Below are positions 45,402-57,400 of a DNA stretch of 64,000 bases, piece by piece; the stretch's first letter is position 1, and the number at the start of each line of letters is the position of its first letter. The notes beneath the pieces are model-generated. The model searched no databases. It was not told the DNA's origin and saw only the letters and a list, made by a program, of their open reading frames with translations. The translations under genes were made by a program, and so were the position numbers. Origin of the DNA: Kingdonia uniflora (taxonomy: Eukaryota > Streptophyta > Magnoliopsida > Ranunculales > Circaeasteraceae); contig JACGCM010000440.1 of the NCBI GenBank assembly GCA_014058105.1, forward strand, positions 868,001 to 932,000, written 5' to 3'.

Positions 45402-46473
45402 TGAAAATTCTATGTGCTCGTAATTAATTTATTTCGAGAAAATAGGTCAGAAAAATTTCTATCACTCAATAGTGTAAGGTTAAACAAAAACAATCAAAAG
45501 TAAATACAAGAAATTAAAGGACATAAGCAAATGTTTTCTCTGTGGAAAATCCTTACTTAGGAGAAAAACTACAGGTCATTGTCGAGGATCACGACAACCA
45601 AAAGTTTTACTAGTCGAAAAGAGTTATATTGAATTACACTTACAATTTAATAAACTAGTCACAAGATTATCACTCTTCTAACTAACGCTTCACGCTCTAC
45701 CTTCTTCTTGTTCTCACAACAACTCTCCTTGATCTCTCACCAAGAAACTTCTTCTATTCTCGCAATAACCCTTCTTGATGTCTCACCAAGAAACTTCTTC
45801 TAGAATCGTTCTTGAACAAAATAATTGGGAAGTCTTTGAAACCCTAACTCAACATCAATCTTGTGATCAAAAGATGATTGATTGATCTTAAGTTCTTCAC
45901 CCTCTCTGATAAAGTCTTTTTGAAGCCTTTAGAAAGGAAAATATTTTTGGCCAAGAAAAAAAAAAGTGGAGAGAGAAAAAGAAACCAGGGTTTCTTTAAA
46001 TAGTAGTTTTATTTCTCTCGATATTCATTCGAACAAGACCGAAAGTGGTTCGAACGAATCACGTCTAATTTGGTCTAAAACCCTAAAAAGTTTACAACTC
46101 GTTTGAACGAAAAGAAGTATCGTTCGAGCGACAATTGTATATGTGCCAAATTCTAGAGGACTTGATACTTCGTTCAAACGACAAGAAAACTCGTTCGAAC
46201 GACAATTGCATATGGGCTAAATTCCAGGGGACTTGACACTTCGTTCGAACGACAATAAAACTCATTCGAACGTCAAAATTTTCTATGGACTAAATTTCCA
46301 GGGGACTTGACACTTCGTTCAAGCGACAAGAAAATTCGTTCGAACGTCAAAATTGAAAAAGGCTTCTTCCTTTTATTAGAGAGTAATACTTACCTTCTGT
46401 CCAGTGATCTGTATCTTCGACTGAGACAACCAAAAACTCCATAACCACGACATGAGACAAATAAAATCTTTCA
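45402..46473 (-). repeat. 5' LTR of the copia element
   Basis: 1,072 bp, nearly identical to 35748-36751 apart from one additional ~69-bp palindrome-containing unit (three units at 46121-46340) and scattered substitutions. 'tctaatttggtctaaaaccc' (46064-46083) matches the gypsy LTR block at 5671-5688 in reverse complement. Confidence 0.93.
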
Positions 46474-46759
46474 GAATTTCCAAGGAATCGTGTTACTAGA
46501 AAAAAAAAAATTGGTTAATAACAATCTTTGAGGCTAAGATAACAAGAGCATTCAGCCAGTAGCTCTGCTACAGTGATATTGGACGTCGAGCAATAATACA
46601 GACACATCGATCTGCAAAGTAGGATGCAGCTATTTTCAAAGGTCGAGGTATGCATATTTTATAGGTGGCATTCAACATAAAACTAAGGTATTTTTCGTGT
46701 TGTGAATTAAATTTGTACTGCATTGCCACTAACTCCGTGCAGATAATTAACTACATCAA

Positions 46760-47452
46760 TACGTAGACATGGTTGGGGAGATCTTTTTTTTGGGTGAAAG
46801 CTCCTGGAGGTCATTAGAGGTTCTTTTAGAATTTCAAATGGTTCCGTATTCTCAAATGGAGCATTCCACTGGGTCACTGACAAATAATTTAACCTACCTG
46901 GTCTTAGAACAGATGCTTGTGCCGGACATTTCCAATGAGAAGTTTCGTACCATTGATTTCTCACTTACCATCACTTATAAGGAATATTGCTTACGTCTTG
47001 TTAAATATGGTGAGGCCTTGGCGTTTATTGAATACAGTTTATGGTACCAATTTCGTGTTTGCAAAGTCTTGGGTAACAACATTGATGGTAACAAAATTCA
47101 CAAATTAAACTAAAAAACTGCGGGTTATATTGAATGGTCTTATTTGAACTTAAAAATGACAGAGTTTGGGGGCGCTAACAAGTTTATGCTTCAGGTTAGA
47201 ATCCATGCAAGTACCTCTTGTCCTGTTTTTCCTTAAGACTTCATAATGAGCTTCATTTATGTGTTGAATAATGTTAATTTCCTATTTCAGATTACTTACA
47301 TGAATAACTCGAAGGAGGAAAGGTTGAATGATGAACTAGCTCTCTATTGCCCCAAGACGAAGCAGCTTCACATTGTTGGTACATCTGAGATTCCGAGTTT
47401 ATTCTACAAATATTTTTATGCTAAGTCTATACCAGCTGTACCAGGAAACTAG
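46760..47452 (+). pseudogene. F-box-associated domain pseudogene fragment
   Basis: 'SNGAFHWVTDK' (46852-46884) is the typical 'GALHWV' block of F-box-associated interaction domains and is followed at once by a stop. 'PDISNEKFRTIDF' (46924-46962) corresponds to the 'D..NEKFR.I..P' block, and 'YGEALAFIEY' to the following strand, but in shifted frames. A later frame (47281-47452) gives 'ELALYCPKTKQLHIVG', like the C-terminal 'LVLY.P.T....' block, after a possible intron. No F-box motif is present. The LTR element at 47729 is inserted about 280 bp downstream. Confidence 0.65.
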
Positions 47453-47728
47453 AAGTATAACACGCCTTCTATTCCATGTCGTTTTCAAATTTTGTAAGAT
47501 ACTTAAACCGGTTTTCCTTTCTTTATATAATCTGTTCTGATATCTATATTTGACGTGAATATGAATTACTTTTCGAGAAATATTGTCTTCTGAATTTTAT
47601 CATGATGGAATGGCAAATTATAGCTTTTATTTACAAGAAAACTAACTCTAGATTTGTTCTTGTTGACATAGTAATTGCAGCAGATACTATTTGTCTTGCG
47701 TCGTTATGTTCTTATTGTATAGTATAGT

Positions 47729-50241
47729 TGATGTGGCGTATCCCTCATAGGATCGTTTACCCACCGTACCATCTATGTTTATTTAATGTTTTTAATGTTT
47801 TGTATTTTAGTCTTTAGCTTAAGCCTTTTTGGAGAGGCCCAACCTAGGTTATTAGAAGTTTCCCAGTTTAAGTAGAATTATATTTTCAATTAGAATTAGG
47901 GTTCCTAATTCTAACCCCCCTTGTATTCTATAAAAGGGGTAGTCTAGGTTATTAGTTTTTTAGTTAATACAGTTAATTCATTTAAAGTAGTCTTCTTCAG
48001 AACAAGGTTCTAATTAATAAAATTAGGGCTCCTCATGAAACTAATTTCTATTTATTAAAACTGGTGTTATTCTTGATTATTTGCTTCTGCTAAATCTGTT
48101 TACATCAAATTGGTACCAGAGCTGCGTGAGATCTAAGTGTAGTCAGTTTCAAGAGCAAAAATGCCTCGTGGAAGAACCGCGACGATGAAACCTACTTTAG
48201 CTCAAGGTGTAGCAAGGACAGATGATAAGTTTGATAAGCTTGTCAAGGATTTGGGTATGGGAGCCTTTTTCCTGCCCCCCCCCCCCAACTACCTCCGTTG
48301 GACGTAACCAAAGATCTCTCTCTAGAGGGAAGCATCACCGCAAGGAGCGACAATCTCAATAACCCGTTTACAAGTCTTGGAATCAAAACCGAGGCTTTAA
48401 ACGCTTTGAGAATCGAAACCCGAACCATCGCCAAAAGACCGACCACAATAACCACCAACCCACCCCACGCCGTCGAGGAATTCTTCGGCATCTCTAGCGT
48501 CACGGATCGACGCCAATCCCGTGAGTACGTTACGTCCACGGTGGTGAAAGCTCTGAGTAAGTTATCATTGTTATACGGCTTAATAGCCCCCCCCCCAAAA
48601 AAAAAGACCTAAGCCGGCTATCGGAGAGACTCAAGTCCCGGTTATTGTAGTTGCAACCAAAACCGTGAAGATAGTTGCGACAGAAAAAGAAAAAAAAATA
48701 CAGATCGTGGGAGAGACAAGTTCGTGGATCCCTTTTGACCCGTATGAGCCGGGCACTAAACCCATATCCCTAAGTGAAATTCAAGGCCCACGTCCCAATT
48801 CCAAAATAGCTCATAACAACCCATAGCAATCGGTTTCAAAGAGTCCCCGGCCCACCGCAATAATAAATAACAATTTGCAAAACCGAAAGAACAAGTCCCA
48901 AAATGATGAGATGAGACCGGGGACACCACTACCTCTTAATACTATTAAAAACCCACCAACAAAAAATATGGAGACATCGAGTTCTAGAGTTCCTGACGCA
49001 AGAGGAGAGCCTCCACCGAGCTAACCTCTCGCCGAGACACAGATTATGGGACTTCGGAAAACAACCCCGTTAACGCAACCGGTCATACCAACTTTACCGC
49101 AGCAAGACAAGATCGATAACGCTACTGAGGAGGGATAGATCCCATACAACCGAGTTCACTGAGTACAAATAAACCCAAGTCACGTGTTTCGCATGTGCTG
49201 CCCCGACCTACATCAAACCCGATTTGGTCCAGATCTAGGCCCAAACCCATCTTTAAACCCCCTGACCCAAGCAACCAACTTTTGAAATGGAATTTGGGTG
49301 AGCATGTGGTCCAATATGCAAAACCCCTCCAACAGTTCAACCTTGAAGCAAGACGAGCCAGTGCTAGCATTGCCACTCCAACAGTATCTACCAATTATCG
49401 TGCTACACAACAATAGATTCAGAAAACACGTACGGAACACGAGATATAGGTTAACATCGTCCAACAGTTCCATTCACTTATATTATAGTCTGGGGAATCC
49501 AAATATTTAATCTGTATAAGGGAGATGATGGCCCGATACGAAGAATTATGTCCGTATGTTGATCCGTTTTGGGAAGGTTTTGTAGTAGGTGTTGAGGAGC
49601 AGATTACAGTAATTTCACAATTTTTTTAATTTTTGACGTCAATGGACGTAGGGATGTTGGCGACGACATCGTATCCCCACTCTTGGGTACAATCTCTGGG
49701 TACGGGAAATTCTGTGAAAGATTTCAAGATTTCCAAAAGAGTTTCACCGTACAAATTTTGTACAAGTTCTACGCGATAAAGACGAAGAGACTGGGATGTA
49801 CATACGTGCGTGAGTCATCTGAAGCACCACCCCCTTGATTTCATGGAGAAAATCTTCTCAGACGGAGGGTTTGATATGGCGCATCCCTTATAGGATTATT
49901 TACCCACCGTACCATTTATGTTTATTTAATGCTTTTAATGTTTTGTATTTTAGTTGTTAGCTTAAGCCTTGTTGGAGAGGCTCAGCCTAGGTTATTAGCA
50001 ATTTCCCAGTTTAAGTAGAATTTTATTTTCAATTAGAATTAGAGTTCCTAATTTTAACCCCCATTGTGTTCTATAATAGGGGTAGTCTAGATTATTAGTT
50101 TTTTAGTTAATTCAGTTAAAGTAGTCTTGTTCAGAACAAGGTTCTAATTAGTAAAATTAGGGTTCCTCCTGAACCTAATTTCTGTTTATTAAAACTGGTG
50201 TTATTCTTGATTATTGGCTTCCGCGTAATCAGTTTACATCA
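47729..50241 (+). mobile_element. Non-autonomous LTR retrotransposon (LARD-like) with perfect target duplication
   Basis: LTRs are at 47729-48107 (379 bp) and 49872-50241 (370 bp). They begin TGATGTGGCG/TGATATGGCG and end TTTACATCA. atagt flanks both sides (47724-47728 and 50242-50246). The primer site TGGTACCAGAGC (48111-48122) differs from iMet at one base, and 'cagacggagggtt' precedes the right LTR. The 1.76-kb interior starts with a short frame MPRGRTATMKPTLAQG (from 48162), then poly-C runs (48276-48289 and 48587-48596). Near the 3' end is 'YVDPFWEGFVVGVEE' (49556-49600), resembling 28168-28206 of the element at 25748. No gag-pol domains. Confidence 0.9.
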
Positions 50242-50849
50242 ATAGTACTGTCTGGTTATTGTTTCTGATAGGTAAAATCGTGTGTAAAGGAGCTCCTTAG
50301 TTTCTACTGGAATAATAAATCCTTCCAGCATTAACATTCTCTGAAACGATATGATGATACAAATTCATATTTATCCGTGTTTTTTTTTTGGTCTTGGTAC
50401 TGTGCAAAAAGTATTAAAGGAAGTCATGTATGTTTGGATATCAGTGGCAGTAATATATTTCAGGCACACAAATAGTGTTCTTACGGGTTTTCGCGACTTA
50501 CATTTTTAACCACTAAAGGGGTATATCGAAGAAAAAAAAGATGGGGTGGGGGTAGTTTGTGACGTGTTATGGAGGGAGGGCAGAGCTTCTAAAACTAGAC
50601 CTGCATAGATAGTTATGGAACCAAATTTAGACCTTAATTAAGGCTACCCTTTTAGCTTTCTCTGAACTGTTATTTATGCGAGCATTGCAATAACAGTATT
50701 TAATACTTGAAATGACAATATAGCAGTGCTTACCCTTTCAAAGTAATGTCCGAAAAGATTCATTGGTCCCAAAATTTAACAAAAAACTACAAGTAAAATT
50801 AAATATATAATTGATAAGTATTGTGTATTACAGGATAATAAGTGCTGAT
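50242..50849. other. Intergenic, no gene recognised
   Basis: AT-rich DNA between two LTR elements. It may contain the former 3' continuation of the F-box-type pseudogene. Nothing else is identified. Confidence 0.5.
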
Positions 50850-51620
50850 ATGATAGGTTTGGGCGACGAAAGGGCTGCCAAGTACCCTAACATAAACATT
50901 TTGCCTAACTTTTTTGATCTTATGGAACATATGTGAGCCAAGAGCTTACGCCTTTTTTACCCACCATGAGTTACTTATTTGACGAGTCGATAGAGTCCAC
51001 TCCACACCTGAAAATGCCTAACTATAATGGCCTAATTCAGTAGCTCGAAATGGCTCAAAATTATATCCTACACCAAATGTACCTGTGGCAAAAATTAATG
51101 TAATACAAGAAATGACTCATATGATTTAGCGTGGAAAACCTTTGAATAGGTAAAAAACCACGACCTCGAGTTGAGGGTTTAGTAACTGTAACTTTTATTG
51201 CTTAAGGCTGATATCTTATTACAAGTAATCTCTTGAACAAGAAATGCTTGATCTTGAAATAAGAACTTTTTTTAGTGTTTAGAATATAGAAATTCATGTG
51301 TTAGAATCTAGAAAATCTGGCTTTTTTGATCCTTATCTCCTCTGAAACTTTTTATTTATATAGACCTTACCTGCAGCTCGTTATCATGTAGAAGCACATT
51401 CTCTGAATAATGAGGTAAGTGGCAGTTGAATGTGTAACTGCTAGTTCGTGGGAGACATGCGTCTTTGATTTGTTCATATTTTACTGTAGTGTTTGATCCA
51501 CGTTCTTTATTAGTTCGTGGTCTAGGTGTCAATACTGATTGTATATGTTACGTGTGTAATGCGTAAGTCTGATATTGAGGTAGTTCGAGTTTGGACTAGG
51601 TCGAGTGATATTTCCCTACA
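50850..51620 (-). repeat. 3' LTR of the Tat element with adjoining polypurine tract
   Basis: The plus-strand right end is 'tttccctaca' (51611-51620), and the next bases, 'attgccccctcg', are the complement of a polypurine tract. On the minus strand the LTR begins TGTAGGGAAATATC. Similarity to the window-start LTR reaches left to at least 51034. The left end is set near 'gggcgacgaaagggctgcc' (50860) by inference and is uncertain. Confidence 0.7.
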
Positions 51621-51937
51621 ATTGCCCCCTCGCAACTAAAGGTATAGGTAGCTTTGGTTGAGAAAAATTATTTTGACTGTTGGAGTTGGAAGTTGGAAAA
51701 ATATGATGTATTGATGAGGAATTTGATTGCTGGGTACTCGGAATTTCTTTATTGAAGATTGTATCTGACATTTATTATGGTGGAAAGGATTGATGTACCT
51801 GACATTTGGGGTTCCCAGAAAAATTGTTCTTTGAATGATGATCGTTTGCAGGTTGGATATAAAAGTACATGCATTGTAGCGTCTGTCATCTTTGTAAGTA
51901 TCTTGTTACTGTAACGTTTTTGTACCCTATTTTGAGA

Positions 51938-52270
51938 ATGGTGAAGACCAGGTGGCAGGTATATGAAGAGCGGGTGCCGCTGAAGTACAGAGGCTAAAGT
52001 TGTACTATTTTGGCAATCATGCGTTGGAGATGCCCACGCCCATTCCAGTACCACCAACTTACCTCGGTATGACAGAGGAAGAAGCAGTTGTTGAAGCTAA
52101 AGTGATTACTACCATATGTGGAGGTTCCACTATGTAGTTTTGTCTGGGGAGCAGTGTCGGATATGCCTTTTCCTATTGGCGGATGACAAGGTTGAGGAGA
52201 CAGATGTGGAGGCCAGAGTATATGCAAGGCAGTACTGCTAGTATCTTGAAAGGGACGGGGTTTTAAACTA
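51938..52270 (+). pseudogene. Antisense ORF of the Tat element, copy a (aORF1)
   Basis: It starts MVKTRWQVYEERVPLKYRG, then a stop, and the remaining similarity is in shifted frames ('IPVPPTYLGMTEEEAVVEAK'). Its ATG lies about 320 bp from the end of the 3' LTR, the same relative place as the aORF1 at 7924. It is antisense to the element's gag-pol. Function unknown. Confidence 0.5.
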
Positions 52271-53105
52271 GGACCTTTTTAATCTCTACCAACTCTAAGC
52301 TGGTAGGGGTTATAGAGGAAGAGACGATGGTGGTGGAGAAGGGAGATAGAGATTAAAATCTTCTTCTGTAATAATCTTTCTATTCCGTCAGGAGTTTTCC
52401 TTTTCTGAATATTGGTTCAGGCACTCAACCACTAGCTTCCTCAGTTTCTTGTGAAAGTAAATGGTGTGAAAACCATTGCCTGGACCTTTCTTGCAGAAGA
52501 GTTTCGTAATGAAACACTATTAAAAACTTAAATATCATGTAACCTGCAGATCGATCTATAGAAATATCTGAAAAACTTGTTATCTATAAAGTATTCTGTA
52601 AGAAATGTTCAAGCTAATGAAAAAGATATTTGTGCAAAAATTGTATTGATAGATCGAATTAGAGTTACAGTTAAATCGAACTAAAAGAAAGATATGAGGA
52701 TTAGTGGTTGAAATGTTGAAGATATAAAAATAGAGATGTGTGGTATGAATAACGAACTCTGAGGATATAAAAATAGAGATGTGTGGTTTAAATATCAAAC
52801 TAACAAGGTCTGAAGAATCGAGTTGTAATAACAATCTTATATAGAATAGAATATGCAGAAACCAAATCTCGAGCTGAGGAGGTATTGTGAAAAGTAGCTT
52901 GAAAAGGTGATGAACAATTTTTAAGGAGGCCAATTTTGAAAGATAAGCTCAAATGATTTTCTATCATGATCTTAGGGTTTCCAATTATGGCAAAGTGAGC
53001 AGATAGAGTTGACAATACACGAAATGTGGGGGATTTGATATATTATCTCTGAGAGGTGTATAAATAATGTTTAAATGGATATGTAGAGATGAGGTAGCAG
53101 TAAAA

Positions 53106-53460
53106 ATGGTGAGGACTCATTCTCAAAGAGCTCGTCACGCATCAGAGGGGCATTTGACAATAAAGATTGCAGAAGCGCGGGAGATGATTTTTGGGCCTTT
53201 AGATTATGATGCTAACTTGCCTAAATCTGAAATCGAGTTTGAAGGTTTGAATAAGAAGGCGAGGGAGTACGAGATTAGGCATCATTTTTATACTCGAAGA
53301 TATTCCGTGAAGTGATTGTGGAGCCTGAAGCTCGAAAAGCTACTGTAAGGCAAATTATTGTGGAAGAGATAGCTGAGAAAGATAAGAGGATAGCTGGGGG
53401 CGAATTGATTAGGTGTTGTACTCTAGGTCATGTGGAATTTTTCATGTGTGATTATGTATA
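53106..53460 (+). pseudogene. Antisense ORF of the Tat element, copy b (aORF1)
   Basis: It starts MVRTHSQRARHASE, with 'EIRHHFYTR' near residue 60, and after a frameshift at about 53295 continues 'EVIVEPEARKATVRQIIVEE' and 'LGHVEFFMCDY' to a stop. It aligns with the ORF at 7924-8278 over its length, with a shared N-terminus, an aromatic cluster, a charged helix and a closing C-x-Y segment. The repeated occurrence in two Tat insertions implies that it belongs to the element. No known domain is recognised. Confidence 0.6.
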
Positions 53461-54402
53461 AGTGAGCGAAGTGAGTTAGATCAAATTACTGAAATTTGAA
53501 TGTAGGTAGAATGTTTCTTCTAAATTTGTTTATGTTTGTTGTAAATGTTGTTGGGAATAGTTATGAATAAAAAATTTGAATTTTGAAATGTATAACATTG
53601 GAAATGACGCTAGCAGTTCTATAAGTAGTAGAAGGAGACATTAAAAAGTCAGATCAGCTTTAAAATTTGTCTTTTATGTAAGGATATAAAAAGTTTGATT
53701 GCGTGTGAGTATAGAGTCATCATGAGTGTGGGAAGGCCAGAGAGAGAAAAATATATTAAAATATAGGATGTGGGATAATAATGGGAATGTATTTTCACCA
53801 AAAAGGTCGAAACGTTTGGCATTAATTGTGGAAGGGACGCCTCGGATTCAAAACTGAGGGCGGCTTGTGTGAGGCTCAATAACTGCCAGCAGTTAAAGAG
53901 AGAAAGTATAACTAATAGTTTATCTTCTTCATTCAAACGTTTATCAAATCCAAAAAAATGATAGAACAGAGGGAGGGAAAAGAGAGTAAGTTACAGAGAT
54001 TTTAGTGAGAGATTAGACGATAACAATCATCGTAGAAGGAGGGAGAAGATTATAAAGGCAGAGTCAAGACATTGGGTGCACGGTGCCATTTCTGACTCGT
54101 ACTCAGATGTTGAAGGTTAGTGATTGAGTAATGACGTTGTGATTGTGAAGTTTGAAATGGAATTTAAAATATTTGTGGGTTTTCAAAATTTAAAATTTTT
54201 TCTATTTATAGTAAATTTTTGGGAAAATCTATTTGATTTGTACGAAAAAATATTTATATATATGATTTATATGTATGTATGATATATGTATATATGGATG
54301 TGTATAGACAAAAAAAATGATTGACAAAATACCTGGACCTGTATGTAGGTTGAGGCGTGAGGAGAATCTATTATAGAAAATAGCCTCAACCTTATATATG
54401 AT

Positions 54403-57400
54403 ATGGAGGTTTCACCTGATATGGAGACATCGACCTCTAATCGTATGGGTGAGTTTAAAAATGTAGAATTTGTAAACATAGACTCTGAGGGGGAGGATAA
54501 AGTACAATTTCCAGATTTTCCTGGTCATTTGGTATACTATCCTCCAAAGTCTAAAGTATTCAAAGAATTTTATCAAATCAAAAACAGTTTAGGTAGGAAA
54601 TAAGGTAATGTCGTAAAGGATGCCAGTAGGTTGTTTAGGGGTTGTACTGTGCCAACTAGGGAAGAGTACTTCTTCTTATTGCCCAATTTAGAATAGGAGA
54701 AATCGGAGAAGAGATTGGAGGAATCGATCTTCTTTGAGTATTTAGATGGGAATGTCAAAAATGACCTCGATCAGGGGTTTCTGTGCTATCTGTCTCAGTT
54801 GGAATAAGGATTGATGTTGCTTCTTAGCAATCTTGTTAAATATATTTTGAATACTATAGATGCCTGCCCTGCCCAACTGAATGAGAATATATGGGAGGTG
54901 ATAAATGTTTGTGATAATTTGAATAGATTGTGGGAGGGGAATAACTAATGTAGATGTCTTGCAGTATTATGTTGTAAAATATTATGCTATAACTGGAGGC
55001 GCGTATTTATGTTCTAGTTCACCTCGACCTCTTTTCTTTGACCTAAACTCAGCAGGACGAGCTTGGAACGATAATATGATTTGGGTGAAAGGTGATTCTA
55101 TTAAGAGAATGGACGAGGAACTCATGAAACTTGTATATAAAACGTTGAAGAAAAGTAAGCAATAATATGTGATATCGAACTGTTGTAGTTATAAGTTCAT
55201 TCTATGTTTGTTGAATAATTTGTTGTGTTATGTTGCAGGTCCTCGATCAAAGGTACCAAAAAGAGAATCGCTGCTAGATATTATAGCTCGTGAAGATGTT
55301 GAACTCAAGATTATCTTGAAAGAGCTCGGCATCAACAGAAACAAAATAGCTAACAGTAGGTCGGAGAAAGTGAAAAACTCTCAGGCCAAGTGATAAATGA
55401 TAGGAGCTGGAGCAAGTAAGAAAAGAGCAGCGGATGGGGAAGAGCGTTCGGTACTACCGAAGGCTACTCCAATATCGCTGACGAATGTTTCTGGGGGTAT
55501 TACTTCGAGCAAGCTAGCTCAAAAGTACCCAAGAAGGAATCCTAATAAGGGTGGCTCGACCTCAGGGACCACGGTGAGTGGTGAGGTCGAGGAGAACGCG
55601 GAGAAGACGAGGGTGGATTCGTCTACTGCTGTGGGTGGGGCAAAAGTTTTGGAGAATTGACCTATGAAGGAAGATGAACTGCCGGTAGTGGAGAGTCAGT
55701 TGAGACTGGCAGCTAGAAGAGGTGCTGAAGAGCTGAATACCTTCGCACAGTTGGAGTTGAGTAGGGTGGTAAGTTGATGTCTTTGCGATATTTGAACTTG
55801 CATTTGTTTTAGAATTTTATTTTTTTCTGATGTAGGTTGTTCGGATGCTGAAGGGTATCTGCCTTGGGCTCGAAGAAGGGAGGGTTAAGCTCAAAGCTGG
55901 GTGAACCAAGTTCGAGAAGAGAGTGACTCAGCTTGAGTCCGATTTGGTATTGGAGAGGGAGCACTTGGTTTTCGTGAGAGACTCGCATCAGGTGTTGATA
56001 AGAGAGCTCACTGACGAGGCGTAGAAAAACGTTGATAAAGTTGCAGCTGGTCGGGACAGCCTCGGGTGGAAGCTGCTAGAAGTGGAGTACTCTATTGCTG
56101 ATCTTGAAGCCATTATAACAGGTACCTATGTTAAAGAGGCCAAAGTGGAAGGGGAGCTCCAGGTTGATGATGGCTCTCTCCCAGATATGGTTACAGGGCT
56201 GGACTCAGTCTCTGCTAAAATTGATCTAGAAAACCGTGAGGGAGATAATGAGAAGGTAAGAGTAAAATTGTTTGGAGTTTGTTTGTGTGTTTTTTGTGTA
56301 AGTTAAAAACTGTAAGTGTATGGTACATTAATTTGTAGGATAATTTTGGGATAAGCTAAGAGATGTTTGTAAACATTGATTTGTAGAAACTTAAAGATAT
56401 ATGTGCCTCAGAATTGAGGAAATAGAGAAAGAGCTCGCTAAGGGAAAAAAATGTCTTAGCATCCCTGTTGACTTCGCAAGCGGAGCTGCAGGGTAGAAAA
56501 GAGCAATAAATATTTGACTTGTATGTTGCGTTACTTTAGAGCTACAAGAGAAAGTTAAAGGGCAGATACATATCATAATGAACGATAATAACCAAGCATG
56601 TTCAGATTATTTCGTAGCGTTAGAAAATTTTAACATAGAAAACATGTACCTTGAAGTAGGATGTAGATGTTGTTGCCATTAGTGTGAGATAACTTCTTAA
56701 CTTGAGTACAAAGTATAATCTCACTTGTTGGTATGTCAGAAATAGAAATTTATTAGAAATTTGTATAGTTATATGTATTATGTATTTGTCATATTTGTGA
56801 TGTATTGTTGAATCGAGCTTGATGATGCAGGTCGAGTTAGAGACTATTTATTCGAGCGAGCAACAAATGCTCCAATAAAATTATGAGTTAGGGGCTGATT
56901 TTTATAGGATGACCGAGGCATTTGAAGATAGCTAGGAAGGATCAATATGCTAAAATACAGATCCAGCTTGCCAAGGCGACCAAAACTGTAGACGCCTGAC
57001 CAGGCAGATCAAAGGTAAAGATGCTAAAATTAAAAAGATACAAAGGAAGCTCGCAGGGGCGCAAATTGAAATAATGAAGTCCAAAAGCAGGATAGATTTG
57101 TTGATGGTAAAATGCAAGGAAGCAGACGTCACTTAATACCGTATCAGATCGTTAGAAATGACAGAAAAAGAGTTACGGGACTATGTAGCCAATTTGAAGC
57201 GTTAAATGATTAGGAAAGTAAACGAGTTTGAGAAGGTTCAAGCTGACCTAGCAAGTTTGGGAAGTGTGGTTGAGCAATTGAATAGTAAAATGCTTAGAAA
57301 ATAAAAGGAGTTGAAGAAGGCTCGAGCTGACCTGGCAAGTTCTGAAAGTGTGGTTGAGTAGTTGAGTGAGGCCATGCATGCTAAAGATAGTGATTTTCGG

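Larger units (their letters stand above)
35748..46473 (-). mobile_element. Ty1/copia SIRE-like LTR retrotransposon, complete but defective
   Basis: Read on the minus strand the order is 5' LTR (46473-45402), primer site, gag, protease, integrase, RT, RNase H, an extra ORF, and 3' LTR (36751-35748). Integrase before RT is the copia order. LTRs above 1 kb, an iMet primer site and about 3.6 kb with an extra ORF between RNase H and the 3' LTR are features of the SIRE/Maximus lineage. Flanks gaagt (35743-35747) and gaatt (46474-46478) make a target duplication with one mismatch. About eight stops or frameshifts interrupt gag-pol, mostly single-base changes, so the element is young compared with the gypsy copy at 297. 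Confidence 0.93.

Noticed and set aside
48298..49416. ORFs of 70-104 codons considered as host genes
   Set aside because: They lie between the LTRs of the 47729 element and have no recognisable domain.
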